NCBI RefSeq assembly: GCF_900176635.1
Contig: NZ_FXLN01000003.1
Location: forward strand, 62,001-126,000
Direction of reading: 5' to 3'
Length of the DNA stretch: 64,000 nucleotides
From: Clostridium merdae
Lineage (GTDB): Bacteria > Bacillota > Clostridia > Oscillospirales > Acutalibacteraceae
Positions 34,881 through 43,519 of the stretch are shown here, in pieces. Position 1 is the stretch's first letter, and each line of letters opens with the position of its first letter. A program made the position numbers and the translations under genes. The notes beneath the pieces are model-generated. The model did not search any database, was not told the DNA's origin, and saw only the letters and a program-made list of their open reading frames with translations.

Positions 34881-35375
34881 CTATTCACTTAAATACATCG
34901 TGCGAAGCAATTGAATACCAGACTTTGTACGAAACACTTTCGTAAGCACTTTTCGAATTGCACCTTCACTCAGCGCATCTTCATATGCATTCACTAGAAA
35001 ATCGGCTTCTACGAGTATTTGATGATCCACCTGCTCAATGGAATTGTAAGTATGGTGGTGACCCACCAGCCAGCAAACCCGGCTTACAAACGCCTGCGAA
35101 TAGCCAAGCGGAATTAAAAGTGCTTCGGCTTCCGGCGGGCCTTCCAGCTCTTGGTACTTGCCGGCACTGCTATTATATTTCTCTTCGCTGCGCTTAATTC
35201 CAATGTCGTGAACCAAGGCAGCAACCTCAAGTATTTCTTGTGTTTTCGAATCAAGCTGCTCCAATTCCCCGATTAATTTGGCGAACTGATGCACCTTTAA
35301 AAAATGCTGAATTCGTTTTGGGTCACCAGAGTAATAATCAATCATACGAATTGTAACGTTCTGTATACCTGTCAT
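34881..35375 (-). CDS. HD-domain phosphohydrolase
   Basis: A 164-residue protein of the HD superfamily. His and the HD pair are in HQFAKLIGELEQ and VAALVHDIGIKRSE, with further His in LVGHHHTY and Asp in LVEADFLVNAYED. The substrate is unknown; relatives hydrolyse nucleotides or cyclic nucleotides. The start is ATG 35375 behind AAAGGAG (9 bp). The longer 187-codon frame lacks a ribosome-binding site. Confidence 0.88.
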   Translation of the reverse strand: MTGIQNVTIRMIDYYSGDPKRIQHFLKVHQFAKLIGELEQLDSKTQEILEVAALVHDIGIKRSEEKYNSSAGKYQELEGPPEAEALLIPLGYSQAFVSRVCWLVGHHHTYNSIEQVDHQILVEADFLVNAYEDALSEGAIRKVLTKVFRTKSGIQLLRTMYLSE

Positions 35376-35460
35376 CTTATACCACTCCTTTTGCCCTGCC
35401 ATATCCTTTTCTTCTTTTATAGCACACGAATGGCATTCCTGCAACCAAATTCTGCATTCG

Positions 35461-36588
35461 CTAGACCTGTTCTTGCGTCAATTCACTGTCTTTCTGCGCC
35501 TGCTCCTGAATCTTTTTTTGGAACAATTCCAGGTTGAGCTGCAGCCGCTCATCCCCCGGGCGCTTGGCAATTGCCTCCTGCCCGTATTCCAGCGCTTTTT
35601 CATACAGCCCAAGGTAATAGGCAGAAATAGAGCCTAAATCGTAAAAATCAGCACCCCAGCAGTCTGGCTCCATCAAATAGCTTGTGCTTTTTGTTGGAAT
35701 CGCCAGTGCAAGCTGTACGGTTGAAAACACCTGAGCCCAGTTATTCTGCCGGTACGCCAATTTGGCTAATGGCAAGTACGGCTCACGTTCCGTGGGGCAT
35801 TCATTAACTGCACGGAGATGCCACGCCATTGCTTCACTGCTATTTTGCAGCCAGTCGTAGCTTTGAGCAATAAAGCGCATGGCAGCGCTTCGTTCTTCCT
35901 TCCACATTGCGGTAGGAATATTTAAATACTGTTTGAGTGTTTCTATTGCTAATTCAAATTTTTGGTAGTACATATATTCTCGCCCTAGCCAGAACGTCGC
36001 TCGGTCATCCAGCGGATTCTCTTTTACAGACAGCTCCAGCAAAGGAAGATATTGGCTTCTGGGTTTTGTTACATCCGGGTAGTGATGAAGAACCAATTTT
36101 TCAATCCACAATTCTTTTTCCGTACCCTCCCCGGTATACTGTAAGACCTCATGTACTGGTCTTACCCAGTGAAAGTCGTGCCGGCGGTGAATTTTTTCTC
36201 TGATATACTTTTGGTCGGGTCTTCCGTCGTCATGGTGACTCCAAATGTATGGGTACGTTACTCTCGTATACTCTGGTTTCCATTCCGATTCCAGAACGTC
36301 TCTCCACCCCGGCTCGTGAATTTCATCCAAATCAATGGAGACGCATATTTCCATATCATCCGGAACATGGCTCAATGCACGATTGCGCGCTTCATCAAAG
36401 CGCCATGGGTTAATCACTTCTTCATAAACGACTGCACCGCGCTCTTTGAGCTTTTCAACCGTATTGTCTGTGGAACCAGTATCCAGCACAACGACCAAAT
36501 CTGCCTCTTTCACCGAATCCATCCAACGGTCTACAAACTTTTCTTCATTTTTACAGATGGCATACACACAAATTTTATAGTCACCCAA
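35461..36588 (-). CDS. Family 2 glycosyltransferase fused to TPR-like repeats
   Basis: A GT2 catalytic domain (about 1-220) with ICVYAICKNEEKFVDRWMDS, VVLDTGSTDNTVEKL and the DxD-like VSIDLDEIH, followed by helical TPR-like repeats (about 190-360, for example PLLELSVKENPLDDRATFWLG). This is the SunS/tetratricopeptide glycosyltransferase type, sometimes acting on proteins or peptides. GGGGGAG is 7 bp before TTG 36588 but only 1 bp before ATG 36594, so TTG is preferred. Acceptor unknown. Confidence 0.87.
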   Translation of the reverse strand: MGDYKICVYAICKNEEKFVDRWMDSVKEADLVVVLDTGSTDNTVEKLKERGAVVYEEVINPWRFDEARNRALSHVPDDMEICVSIDLDEIHEPGWRDVLESEWKPEYTRVTYPYIWSHHDDGRPDQKYIREKIHRRHDFHWVRPVHEVLQYTGEGTEKELWIEKLVLHHYPDVTKPRSQYLPLLELSVKENPLDDRATFWLGREYMYYQKFELAIETLKQYLNIPTAMWKEERSAAMRFIAQSYDWLQNSSEAMAWHLRAVNECPTEREPYLPLAKLAYRQNNWAQVFSTVQLALAIPTKSTSYLMEPDCWGADFYDLGSISAYYLGLYEKALEYGQEAIAKRPGDERLQLNLELFQKKIQEQAQKDSELTQEQV

Positions 36589-36655
36589 GCACATTCTCCC
36601 CCTTTTATGAATCAACTTCTACAAACAGTATATGAGCAAAACGGGGGGATAGTGC

Positions 36656-36691
36656 TGAACAGGGCAGCCGATTTAACGGCTGCCCTGTTCA
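36656..36691 (-). terminator. Intrinsic terminator after ddh
   Basis: TGAACAGGGCAGCCG / CGGCTGCCCTGTTCA, a perfect 15-bp stem with loop TTAAAT. Confidence 0.9.
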
Positions 36692-36714
36692 ACAATTTAT
36701 TCGGTTATCGTAAT

Positions 36715-37611
36715 TTAAACCAAGGAGGCAATTGCACTCTCACGGCTGCCGGCAAGCAAATCGATTACCGGAATTTCAATCATGGTATATGCACCGGGCT
36801 GTTGGCGCGTAGCGGCTCTCGCGCACGCAACCATAACCTGAGAGGTAAGCGCCGGGTTATTAATGGACATATGGAATTCAAAGCGCTGGTTGTCTGTTTT
36901 GCCAGAAACACCCTTTCGCTCCATGCTCACACCATGCCCTTTGTCGATTACCGCATTAATGTCCGGTACTTGAATCACGTGGGTTTCATCGTGCGCAAAA
37001 TAATCGTCGCTCTTAATTGCAGCAGAAACCGTTGCAAGGTCTGCACCATCCTCCAGCTGTATGTACACCATACGTCTGTGTACGCCGGTTCCCAGCGGAA
37101 TCGTCATTGAAAGTGCGCCCTGCACTCCTTTTATTGCTTTCGCTGCAACGGTGTGACCCATGCTCATACCGGGGCCAAAATTTGTGTAGGTAATCCCCTT
37201 GGGAGCGCAAGCCTGCATTAACGCACGCACTATTGAGTCACTGCCCGGGTCCCATCCAGCAGAAATCACAGCTACTCGTCCGCTTTCTTTTGCTGCTTCA
37301 TTTAACGCCTTGTGCAGGCTGGGAATCGAGGTGTGAATATCGAAGCTATCTACGGTGTGAATGCCCATTGCAAGGTACTTTGTTGCGTATTCCTGCACAC
37401 TGCGGGTAGGCACGCAAAGCAGAGCAACGTCTACCTTCCCCAGTTCGCTTATCTCTTGAACAACTGGAATTCCCTCCAGCTCTTTGGGAAGCTCTGAAGC
37501 GCTTCTCCGTACAATTCCTGCCAGCTCCATATCTGGTGCGGCAAGAACAGCCTCCAGCGCATATTTACCGATATTGCCATATCCAACGATAGCAATTTTT
37601 GTTTTGTTCAT
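36715..37611 (-). CDS. ddh: meso-Diaminopimelate D-dehydrogenase
   Basis: A 298-residue NADPH enzyme for one-step reductive amination of L-tetrahydrodipicolinate to meso-DAP, giving lysine and peptidoglycan precursor. The Rossmann motif IAIVGYGNIGKYALEAV is at the N-terminus. Family segments seen are LCVPTRSVQEYA, VDSFDIHTSIP, SAGWDPGSDSIVRAL and NFGPGMSMGHTVAAK. The start is ATG 37611 behind AAGGAGG, not the in-frame codon 57 bases upstream. It stands alone, with no dap genes adjacent. Confidence 0.95.
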   Translation of the reverse strand: MNKTKIAIVGYGNIGKYALEAVLAAPDMELAGIVRRSASELPKELEGIPVVQEISELGKVDVALLCVPTRSVQEYATKYLAMGIHTVDSFDIHTSIPSLHKALNEAAKESGRVAVISAGWDPGSDSIVRALMQACAPKGITYTNFGPGMSMGHTVAAKAIKGVQGALSMTIPLGTGVHRRMVYIQLEDGADLATVSAAIKSDDYFAHDETHVIQVPDINAVIDKGHGVSMERKGVSGKTDNQRFEFHMSINNPALTSQVMVACARAATRQQPGAYTMIEIPVIDLLAGSRESAIASLV

Positions 37612-37729
37612 AAAAGAACCTCCTTTACTAATCAATTCTATTTTAAAAATAAATTGGGAATAATGCAACTCTTTTTTATAAACAACCTATTAACCAAGAA
37701 TCCCAAAAGAGGATTTAGATGTGAATAAG

Positions 37730-37758
37730 TTGACAAGCCTGCTCATTCACTTTATACT
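37730..37758 (+). promoter_or_regulatory. Promoter of the hydF-hydE-hydG operon
   Basis: Perfect TTGACA (37730-37735), 17-bp spacer, TATACT (37753-37758). Transcription would start at about 37765, leaving a leader of roughly 260 bases before the first ATG. Confidence 0.85.
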
Positions 37759-37764
37759 ATTGTT

Positions 37765-38023
37765 GAATCCCTTGCAGAGAGTTTTGCACCGGATTCCTTA
37801 AAACAGTGAATAACACCGCCATTTGCGCCAAGTATTCTCTTGCGAATTTGCCGGGAACAAAAACCGATGAAATGAATCTAACGGAAAAGCTTTGCTGATC
37901 TGAAAGAAATGGATGGAACGCCCTTTGGGAGTGACCCGTCTGTTTTCATGCGCTTTGATCAGACCTTATTGCCTTTCCGAGTAAAATCGGAGAGGCTTTT
38001 TTAGTTTCAAGGAGGAATGTATC
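37765..38023 (+). ncRNA. Candidate riboswitch/attenuator leader of the hyd operon
   Basis: The leader opens with a hairpin GAATCC (37765) / GGATTC (about 37792). It has a long-range stem CTGATC (37895-37900) / GATCAG (37957-37962) enclosing GGG-AGTGA-CCC, and ends in a strong intrinsic terminator only 21 bases before the start codon. GGAAAAGC (37883-37890) can pair with GCCTTTCC (37971-37978), the 5' arm of the terminator, as an extension of the long-range stem, giving a plausible antiterminator. It does not match the cores of SAM-I, TPP, cobalamin, FMN, lysine, glycine or T-box elements as known to me. Confidence 0.55.
37971..38002 (+). terminator. Leader terminator upstream of the hyd operon
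   Basis: GCCTTTCCGA / TCGGAGAGGC (one G-T pair), loop GTAAAA, then TTTTTT. It sits between promoter and first gene, so it acts as an attenuator rather than an end-of-gene terminator. Confidence 0.9.
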
Positions 38024-38278
38024 ATGAACCGAGTTGCCGTTATTAGCGCTATTTTAGAACAGCCAAATTTGTGCCAGCACGAATTCAACCAAGTAATTTC
38101 TTCTTTTCAGGGCATCGTAAAGGGACGTATGGGAATCCCAATGCCAGAGGAGAATATGGCCGTTATTTCTTTGGTTGTAGTAAGCAGTACCGATGAAATT
38201 AACAGTCTTACCGGGCGGCTGGGCAGGTTAGAGCATGTAACCGTTAAGACATCCATCTCAAAGAAGGAGGTCGACTAA
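38024..38278 (+). CDS. TM1266-like putative [FeFe]-hydrogenase system regulator
   Basis: An 84-residue protein with an ACT/NikR-C-like ferredoxin fold: NRVAVISAILEQP, FQGIVKGRMGIPMPEENMAVISLVV, then SLTGRLGRLEHVTVKTS. This small family is habitually encoded with hydrogenase maturation genes and is thought to be regulatory, with unproven mechanism. It ends with TAA directly followed by the ATG of hydF. The start ATG follows AAGGAGGAA. Confidence 0.88.
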   Translation: MNRVAVISAILEQPNLCQHEFNQVISSFQGIVKGRMGIPMPEENMAVISLVVVSSTDEINSLTGRLGRLEHVTVKTSISKKEVD

Positions 38279-39481
38279 ATGGAGCAAAACCAGGCCCCAC
38301 GCTCGGTAAGTAGCCATATTGCTCTCTTTGGCAGGCGAAACGCGGGAAAATCGAGCCTTATTAATGCGCTGACTGGCCAAAATCTTGCCATCGTATCTGA
38401 CCAGCTCGGTACTACGACGGATCCAGTTTATAAAAGCATTGAGTTATTCCCGCTAGGGCCATGTGTGTTAATTGATACCGCAGGGCTTGACGACACCGGA
38501 ACACTGGGCGAGCTGCGGCGAGAAAAATCGCTGGAGGTTCTGAGCAGAACCGATATAGCGGTGTATGTAGCAGACGCCCAGACTGGTCTTGACCAAAACG
38601 AGGAAGAATTTATACAGCATCTTCGCCAGCGAGAGCTCCCGGTAGTTCTTGTTTGGAACAAAAGTGACCTTGCGTGTCTACCTGCTCCGAAGGGGGCAAT
38701 TGCCGTTTCTGCACAAACCGGACAGGGATTAGAGCAATTAGTCTCTGTTCTATCCAACGCAAAGCCACAACAGAAAGCCCCCGGCTTGCTGGATGGCCTT
38801 GTGTCGCCCGGTGACATCGTCCTGCTGGTAACTCCCATTGACTCCTCCGCTCCCAAAGGGCGGCTGATTTTACCGCAGCAGCAGGTATTGCGGGCACTCT
38901 TGGAGTTAGGCGCACCTGCATTGGTCGTTCAACCGGAGGAGATTCCCGCCGCACTTGCTGCCCTAGCCGCTCCACCTGCTCTGGTGATTACCGATTCGCA
39001 GGCATTTGCCCGGGTAGCAGAGCTACTGCCCTCAAGCATGCCCTTAACCTCCTTTAGCATTCTATTTGCCCGCGCAAAAGGGGATTTGTCGGAGTTGGCG
39101 GCAGGGGCACGTGCCATTGCCTCTTTGAAAGACGGTGACCGCATCCTAATTGCGGAGGCTTGTACCCATCATCGCCAAGAGGATGACATTGGTAAAGTGA
39201 AAATTCCACGCTGGTTACTCCAGAAAACTGGAAAAGAACTGCACTTTGATTTCACATCCGGTCTTGGCTACACAAAGCAGCTCTCAGACTATGCCCTGGT
39301 GGTTCACTGCGGTGCGTGTATGATTAACCGAGCAGAGATGCTAAACCGCATTGAGCAGGCACGTGTGGCAAATGTGCCAATTGTAAACTATGGGGTACTC
39401 ATTGCCTATGTAACGGGTATTCTTGACCGTGTGCTAGAGCCAATCCCCGAAACCCAACAAAAGGAGGCCATTCATGCGTAA
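38279..39481 (+). CDS. hydF: [FeFe]-hydrogenase maturation GTPase HydF
   Basis: A 400-residue scaffold on which the 2Fe subcluster of the H-cluster is assembled and passed to HydA. The GTPase domain has GRRNAGKSSLINAL (P-loop), DTAGLDD (G3) and VWNKSDL (G4). A dimerisation region follows. The C-terminal cluster domain has CTHH (CxH, about 305) and VHCGACM (HCxxC, about 353), the HydF 4Fe-4S ligands. Overlaps hydE by 8 bp. Confidence 0.96.
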   Translation: MEQNQAPRSVSSHIALFGRRNAGKSSLINALTGQNLAIVSDQLGTTTDPVYKSIELFPLGPCVLIDTAGLDDTGTLGELRREKSLEVLSRTDIAVYVADAQTGLDQNEEEFIQHLRQRELPVVLVWNKSDLACLPAPKGAIAVSAQTGQGLEQLVSVLSNAKPQQKAPGLLDGLVSPGDIVLLVTPIDSSAPKGRLILPQQQVLRALLELGAPALVVQPEEIPAALAALAAPPALVITDSQAFARVAELLPSSMPLTSFSILFARAKGDLSELAAGARAIASLKDGDRILIAEACTHHRQEDDIGKVKIPRWLLQKTGKELHFDFTSGLGYTKQLSDYALVVHCGACMINRAEMLNRIEQARVANVPIVNYGVLIAYVTGILDRVLEPIPETQQKEAIHA

Positions 39482-40520
39482 CCTGAGCCGTATGAACCGT
39501 GAAGAGCTTGCGGAGTTTATTCGCAGCGGCGGTGGAAACGACTACGAGGAGCTAATGCAGGAGGCGAATCGCCTTCGCCGCATCAACTATGACCGTGACG
39601 TATATACCCGTGGATTAATTGAGTTTACAAATTACTGTCAAAACGACTGCCTATACTGTGGTATTCGCCGCAGTAACCCAAACGCAGAGCGTTACCGCCT
39701 AACAGAAAGCCAAATATTAGAATGCTGTTCTTTGGGGCGTGAGCTTGGTTACCGCACTTTTGTATTGCAAGGCGGTGAAGACCCATACTTTACGGATGAA
39801 CGCTTGGAACGCATTGTGTACGCCATACGAAGCACCTACCCAGACTGCGCCATAACCCTTTCTGTTGGAGAGCGAAGCCGCGAATCTTACCAACGGCTTT
39901 ATCAGGCGGGTGCACAACGTTATTTACTTCGGCATGAAACGGCGAACGACGAGCATTACCGCAAGCTTCACCCAGAGGCAATGTCTCCCGAAAACCGCAA
40001 GCGATGTCTTTGGGATTTGCGCGAGATTGGCTACCAAGTAGGTGCAGGCTTTATGGTAGGCTCTCCCTACCAAACAGCGGAGTATTTAGCGGACGACCTG
40101 CTTTTTTTACAGGAGCTTCAGCCGCACATGGTCGGAATCGGGCCATTTATTCCGCAAAAGGATACACCCTTTGGTACTTTTTCTTCTGGCACATTAGAGC
40201 AAACCATTTTAATGATTGCAATGCTTCGAGTACTGTTGCCCGGCGCACTTTTACCGGCAACTACCGCAGTTGGAACACTAGACCCCCTTGGGCGTGAAAA
40301 AGTATTGAAAGCTGGCGCGAACGTAGTGATGCCAAATTTATCACCGACGGACGTACGCAAGAAATACCTGTTATACGATAATAAAATCTGTACCGGAGAT
40401 GAGGCGGCAGAGTGTCGTTTCTGTATTCAAGGCCGCGTTGAGCGGGCTGGATTCCGCTTGACGGTGGGCCGGGGCGACCATGTAGATTGGAGAAAACAGC
40501 ATGATGCAGTTAAACCATAA
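39474..40520 (+). CDS. hydE: [FeFe]-hydrogenase maturation radical SAM enzyme HydE
   Basis: A 348-residue radical SAM protein. The SAM-cluster motif is CQNDCLYCGIR (CxxxCxxC, about 53-60), followed by the BioB-like TIM barrel with LQGGEDPYFTDERLERIV, LSVGERSRESYQRLYQAGA and YLLRHETA. HydE acts on the organometallic intermediate made by HydG during H-cluster assembly. It overlaps hydF (8 bp) and hydG (20 bp), so the operon is tightly coupled. Confidence 0.95.
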   Translation: MRNLSRMNREELAEFIRSGGGNDYEELMQEANRLRRINYDRDVYTRGLIEFTNYCQNDCLYCGIRRSNPNAERYRLTESQILECCSLGRELGYRTFVLQGGEDPYFTDERLERIVYAIRSTYPDCAITLSVGERSRESYQRLYQAGAQRYLLRHETANDEHYRKLHPEAMSPENRKRCLWDLREIGYQVGAGFMVGSPYQTAEYLADDLLFLQELQPHMVGIGPFIPQKDTPFGTFSSGTLEQTILMIAMLRVLLPGALLPATTAVGTLDPLGREKVLKAGANVVMPNLSPTDVRKKYLLYDNKICTGDEAAECRFCIQGRVERAGFRLTVGRGDHVDWRKQHDAVKP

Positions 40521-41889
40521 TGCCATTTACGAGTTATTAGAGAAAGCGAAGCAAAGTACCTATGAGCAGCGTGAGGTAGCGGTAAAGCGTGCCGAGAACG
40601 GAGAAACGCTCGATTACTTTGACATTGCCCTACTTCTGGAAATAACAGAAAAAGAACTATTAGACCGTATTTATAAAACTGCCGGTGAGATTAAACGAAA
40701 GATTTACGGCAACCGGATTGTGCTGTTTGCACCGCTGTATGTTTCAAATTTCTGCGTAAACAACTGTGTTTACTGTGGTTTTCAGCACTGTAACGAAATG
40801 CCACGCCGCCGCCTGACCCGGGAAGAAATTCAGCAGGAGGTTCGCGTGCTGGAGCGAATGGGTCATAAACGCCTTGCCTTGGAGGCGGGAGAAGACCCCA
40901 AAAATTGCGACATTCAGTACATTTTAGATGCGCTCGATGCCATCTACGAAACGAAGCTCGACAACGGAAGCATCCGCCGAGTAAACGTTAACATAGCCGC
41001 AACCACCGTAGAAGAATATAAAATGCTGCAAGAAAAAGGCATTGGTACCTATATTCTCTTCCAAGAAACCTACCACAAACCCACCTATGAGGCAATGCAC
41101 CCCCACTGCCGCAAAAGTGACTACGACTACCACCTCACCGCATTTGACCGCGCAATGCAAGCTGGTATTGAGGACGTAGGCGCAGGTGTTCTATTTGGCC
41201 TGCATGACCCCAAGTTTGAAGTTCTGGGACTTATGATGCACAATGCTCACCTCGAAGAGCGATTCGGTGTGGGCTTCCACACCATCTCCATGCCGCGTTT
41301 AAAGCAAGCGGAGGGTATGAGCCTCAAGGATTTCCCCTATTTACTCGACGATGAAACTTTTAAGCATTTAGTAGCAATTCTGCGCATTGCCGTACCTTAC
41401 ACTGGCATTATTATGTCTACCCGTGAAACGGCTGAAATGCGGGACGAAGTGCTGCGCTATGGCGTATCACAAATCAGTGCGGGCTCCAACACTGAAATTG
41501 GTGGTTACAAGCAGGAGGAAGACTGTCCTCAACAGCCTGTTTCAGGGCAGTTTCAGCTTTCGGATGAACGCCGCCCACTTGAAGTGATTAAATCACTCAT
41601 TGAAAACGGCTACATTCCCAGCTACTGTACCGCTTGCTATCGTCAGGGACGAACGGGTGACCGTTTCATGCAGCTTGCGAAAAGTGGTACAATTCAAAAC
41701 ACCTGCACACCAAATGCACTCATGACTTTACTGGAATACATGCTCGATTACGGAGACCCGGAGCTTTCTTCTATGGGAGAAACTTTATTGCTCAACGAGA
41801 TTAATAAAATTGAAAATCCCAATGTAAAACGTATCGTAAACCGTAACATTGAGCGCATGCGTGCCGGAGAGCGTGACTTATTTTTATAA
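40501..41889 (+). CDS. hydG: [FeFe]-hydrogenase maturation tyrosine lyase HydG
   Basis: A 462-residue radical SAM tyrosine lyase that makes CO and CN- ligands for the H-cluster. The SAM cluster motif is CVNNCVYCGFQ (CxxxCxxC). The auxiliary cluster ligands are in the C-terminus: CTACYRQGRTGDRF and, 22 residues after the second Cys, TCTPNAL (CxxC-x22-C). Length and both motifs match HydG rather than ThiH. It is the last gene before a very strong terminator. No hydrogenase structural gene is in the window. Confidence 0.96.
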   Translation: MMQLNHNAIYELLEKAKQSTYEQREVAVKRAENGETLDYFDIALLLEITEKELLDRIYKTAGEIKRKIYGNRIVLFAPLYVSNFCVNNCVYCGFQHCNEMPRRRLTREEIQQEVRVLERMGHKRLALEAGEDPKNCDIQYILDALDAIYETKLDNGSIRRVNVNIAATTVEEYKMLQEKGIGTYILFQETYHKPTYEAMHPHCRKSDYDYHLTAFDRAMQAGIEDVGAGVLFGLHDPKFEVLGLMMHNAHLEERFGVGFHTISMPRLKQAEGMSLKDFPYLLDDETFKHLVAILRIAVPYTGIIMSTRETAEMRDEVLRYGVSQISAGSNTEIGGYKQEEDCPQQPVSGQFQLSDERRPLEVIKSLIENGYIPSYCTACYRQGRTGDRFMQLAKSGTIQNTCTPNALMTLLEYMLDYGDPELSSMGETLLLNEINKIENPNVKRIVNRNIERMRAGERDLFL

Positions 41890-41900
41890 CTCTTCCTATA

Positions 41901-41952
41901 TAATTACAAAAGGCGGCAGTATCTGTTCTAGATACTGCCGCCTTTTGTAATT
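41901..41952 (+). terminator. Strong terminator of the hyd operon
   Basis: A nearly 24-bp perfect stem (TAATTACAAAAGGCGGCAG to its complement) with loop GTTCT. Confidence 0.95.
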
Positions 41953-42054
41953 ACAGCTTTGCTTTGCTAAAATGGTAGATTGAATAAAGCCATTGACTCT
42001 GGTAAAATGCAGTTGAATAGATATAAATATGGAAATAGGAACGGATGAGGTGTT

Positions 42055-42486
42055 ATGATGAAGCGGATCATTCGCAGGAACATGACCGATTTACCTTATA
42101 GTCTGCACGATGCTAGAGTAATTGGCTTTGAGGTAAACGAAAATATCCTCCAAATGAAGTTTCAAAGTGGATTTGTTTGTACGGTTGCGCCATTTAAACA
42201 AGTGGAGGGATTTGTAGAGTTTGAAAAAATCGATTGGGATAGCTGTGTGTATCTACTCGAATATCAGGAAGTGCTTTGTGGAAACCCCGGTCATTTTATC
42301 GGTAAGAAAATGGAACTTCGAGAATTTTTAAAGGAGTTCGACAACGCAAGCTTTGAAATTATTGATGAAACCTATGGCTACAATTTGTCTAAATTCAGTG
42401 GCTACCTTTCAACAAAGAATTCTTTTGTTGAATGTATGATAGAACTCTACCATTGGGGAGATATGAGTTACATTTTAGAAGAATAA
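42055..42486 (+). CDS. Hypothetical protein, 143 residues
   Basis: A small cytosolic protein without a signal peptide or membrane helix. The N-terminus LPYSLHDARVIGFEVNENIL reads like a beta-hairpin start seen in small uncharacterised Firmicutes proteins. The rest alternates beta strands and a helix (KKMELREFLKEFDNASFEIID), ending in acidic residues. The start ATG (42055 or 42058) follows GATGAGG. It is convergent with etfA, with only 6 bases between stop codons and no visible terminator. Function unknown; toxin-immunity-like proteins can look similar, but no toxin is adjacent. Confidence 0.7.
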   Translation: MMKRIIRRNMTDLPYSLHDARVIGFEVNENILQMKFQSGFVCTVAPFKQVEGFVEFEKIDWDSCVYLLEYQEVLCGNPGHFIGKKMELREFLKEFDNASFEIIDETYGYNLSKFSGYLSTKNSFVECMIELYHWGDMSYILEE

Positions 42487-42492
42487 GCTGGC

Positions 42493-43506
42493 TTACAAAG
42501 CCTCTTTTCTCTTTCTAACCGACTCGGTCAATGCAGGCAGAACCTGAAACAAATCGCCAACAACACCGTAATCAGCCACTCCAAAGATGGGAGCGTCAGG
42601 GTCTTTATTAATAGCCACAACTACATCAGAGCCGTTCATGCCGACTAAATGTTGAATTGCACCCGAAATTCCGGCTGCAATGTACAGCTTAGGCCCTACG
42701 GTTTTACCGCTTTGCCCGACTTGATGCGAACGGGAAATCCAACCGGAATCCACCGCTGCACGCGAAGCTCCTACCGTTGCCCCCAGAGAATCGGCTAGCT
42801 CCTGAATCATACGGAAGCCTTCTGCTCCGCCTACTCCGCGACCACCTGATACAATAATCTCTGCTCCCTCTAAATCAACTAACTCTTGGCTCAGTTCGCT
42901 AATCACATCTAGAACCTTGGTGCGCAGGCGTTCCTCGGGTATATGGATTTCTTCCCGAAGAACGGTAGCATTATGGCTTTGTAGCGGCTCTGGCTTTTTA
43001 AAAACGCCGGGGCGCACTGTGCCAATCTGCGGGCGGTGGTCAGGGCACACAATGGTTGCCATCAGGTTCCCGCCAAAGGCAGGGCGGGTCCAAGCTACAT
43101 TGCCGCTTTGCTCGTCAATGTCTAGTGCCGTACAGTCTGCGGTAAGTCCCGTTTTCAGCCTGCAAGAAAGACGGGGAGCCATATCGCGCCCATTGCCAGT
43201 GGCTCCAATTAGCAAAGTGGTAGGCCCATATTTGGTAATTAACTCATACAATGCATCGGTATACGCATCTGTGGTATAGCGGCCAAATTCGGGACCATCT
43301 ACCACAAGCACTTCGTCTGCTCCGTATTCTTGCGCGGCTTTTATTGCGGAATTCAATTGTGAGCCAATCACAACTGCTATCAGCTTGCCCTTTTGAGCAT
43401 CCGCAAGGCGGCGACCTGGGTTCAAGAGTTCAAGCCCCACGTTTTTGGCACTACCACTGGAATCCGTTTCAATAAATACCCACAAATCGTTTGTTTTCGC
43501 TTCCAT
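42493..43506 (-). CDS. etfA: Electron transfer flavoprotein alpha subunit
   Basis: A 337-residue EtfA. The FAD-binding C-terminal domain shows VSGGRGVGGAEGF, GATVGASRAAVDSGW, RSHQVGQSGKTVGPKLYIAAGISGAIQH (in part) and INKDPDAPIFGVADYGVVGD. It partners EtfB, 13 bp upstream, to move electrons from acyl-CoA or related dehydrogenases, possibly bifurcating. No dehydrogenase or ferredoxin-EtfA N-terminal extension is present. Starts at ATG after GGAGGGG. Confidence 0.95.
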   Translation of the reverse strand: MEAKTNDLWVFIETDSSGSAKNVGLELLNPGRRLADAQKGKLIAVVIGSQLNSAIKAAQEYGADEVLVVDGPEFGRYTTDAYTDALYELITKYGPTTLLIGATGNGRDMAPRLSCRLKTGLTADCTALDIDEQSGNVAWTRPAFGGNLMATIVCPDHRPQIGTVRPGVFKKPEPLQSHNATVLREEIHIPEERLRTKVLDVISELSQELVDLEGAEIIVSGGRGVGGAEGFRMIQELADSLGATVGASRAAVDSGWISRSHQVGQSGKTVGPKLYIAAGISGAIQHLVGMNGSDVVVAINKDPDAPIFGVADYGVVGDLFQVLPALTESVRKRKEAL

Positions 43507-43519
43507 GGTTTCCCCTCCT

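Noticed and set aside
36151..37110. 319-codon plus-strand frame
   Set aside because: It lies antisense to the glycosyltransferase and ddh genes, spans a terminator, and has no family signature.
37612..37729. Lysine riboswitch upstream of ddh
   Set aside because: Only about 120 bases separate ddh from the divergent hyd promoter, and no L-box sequence is present on the minus strand.
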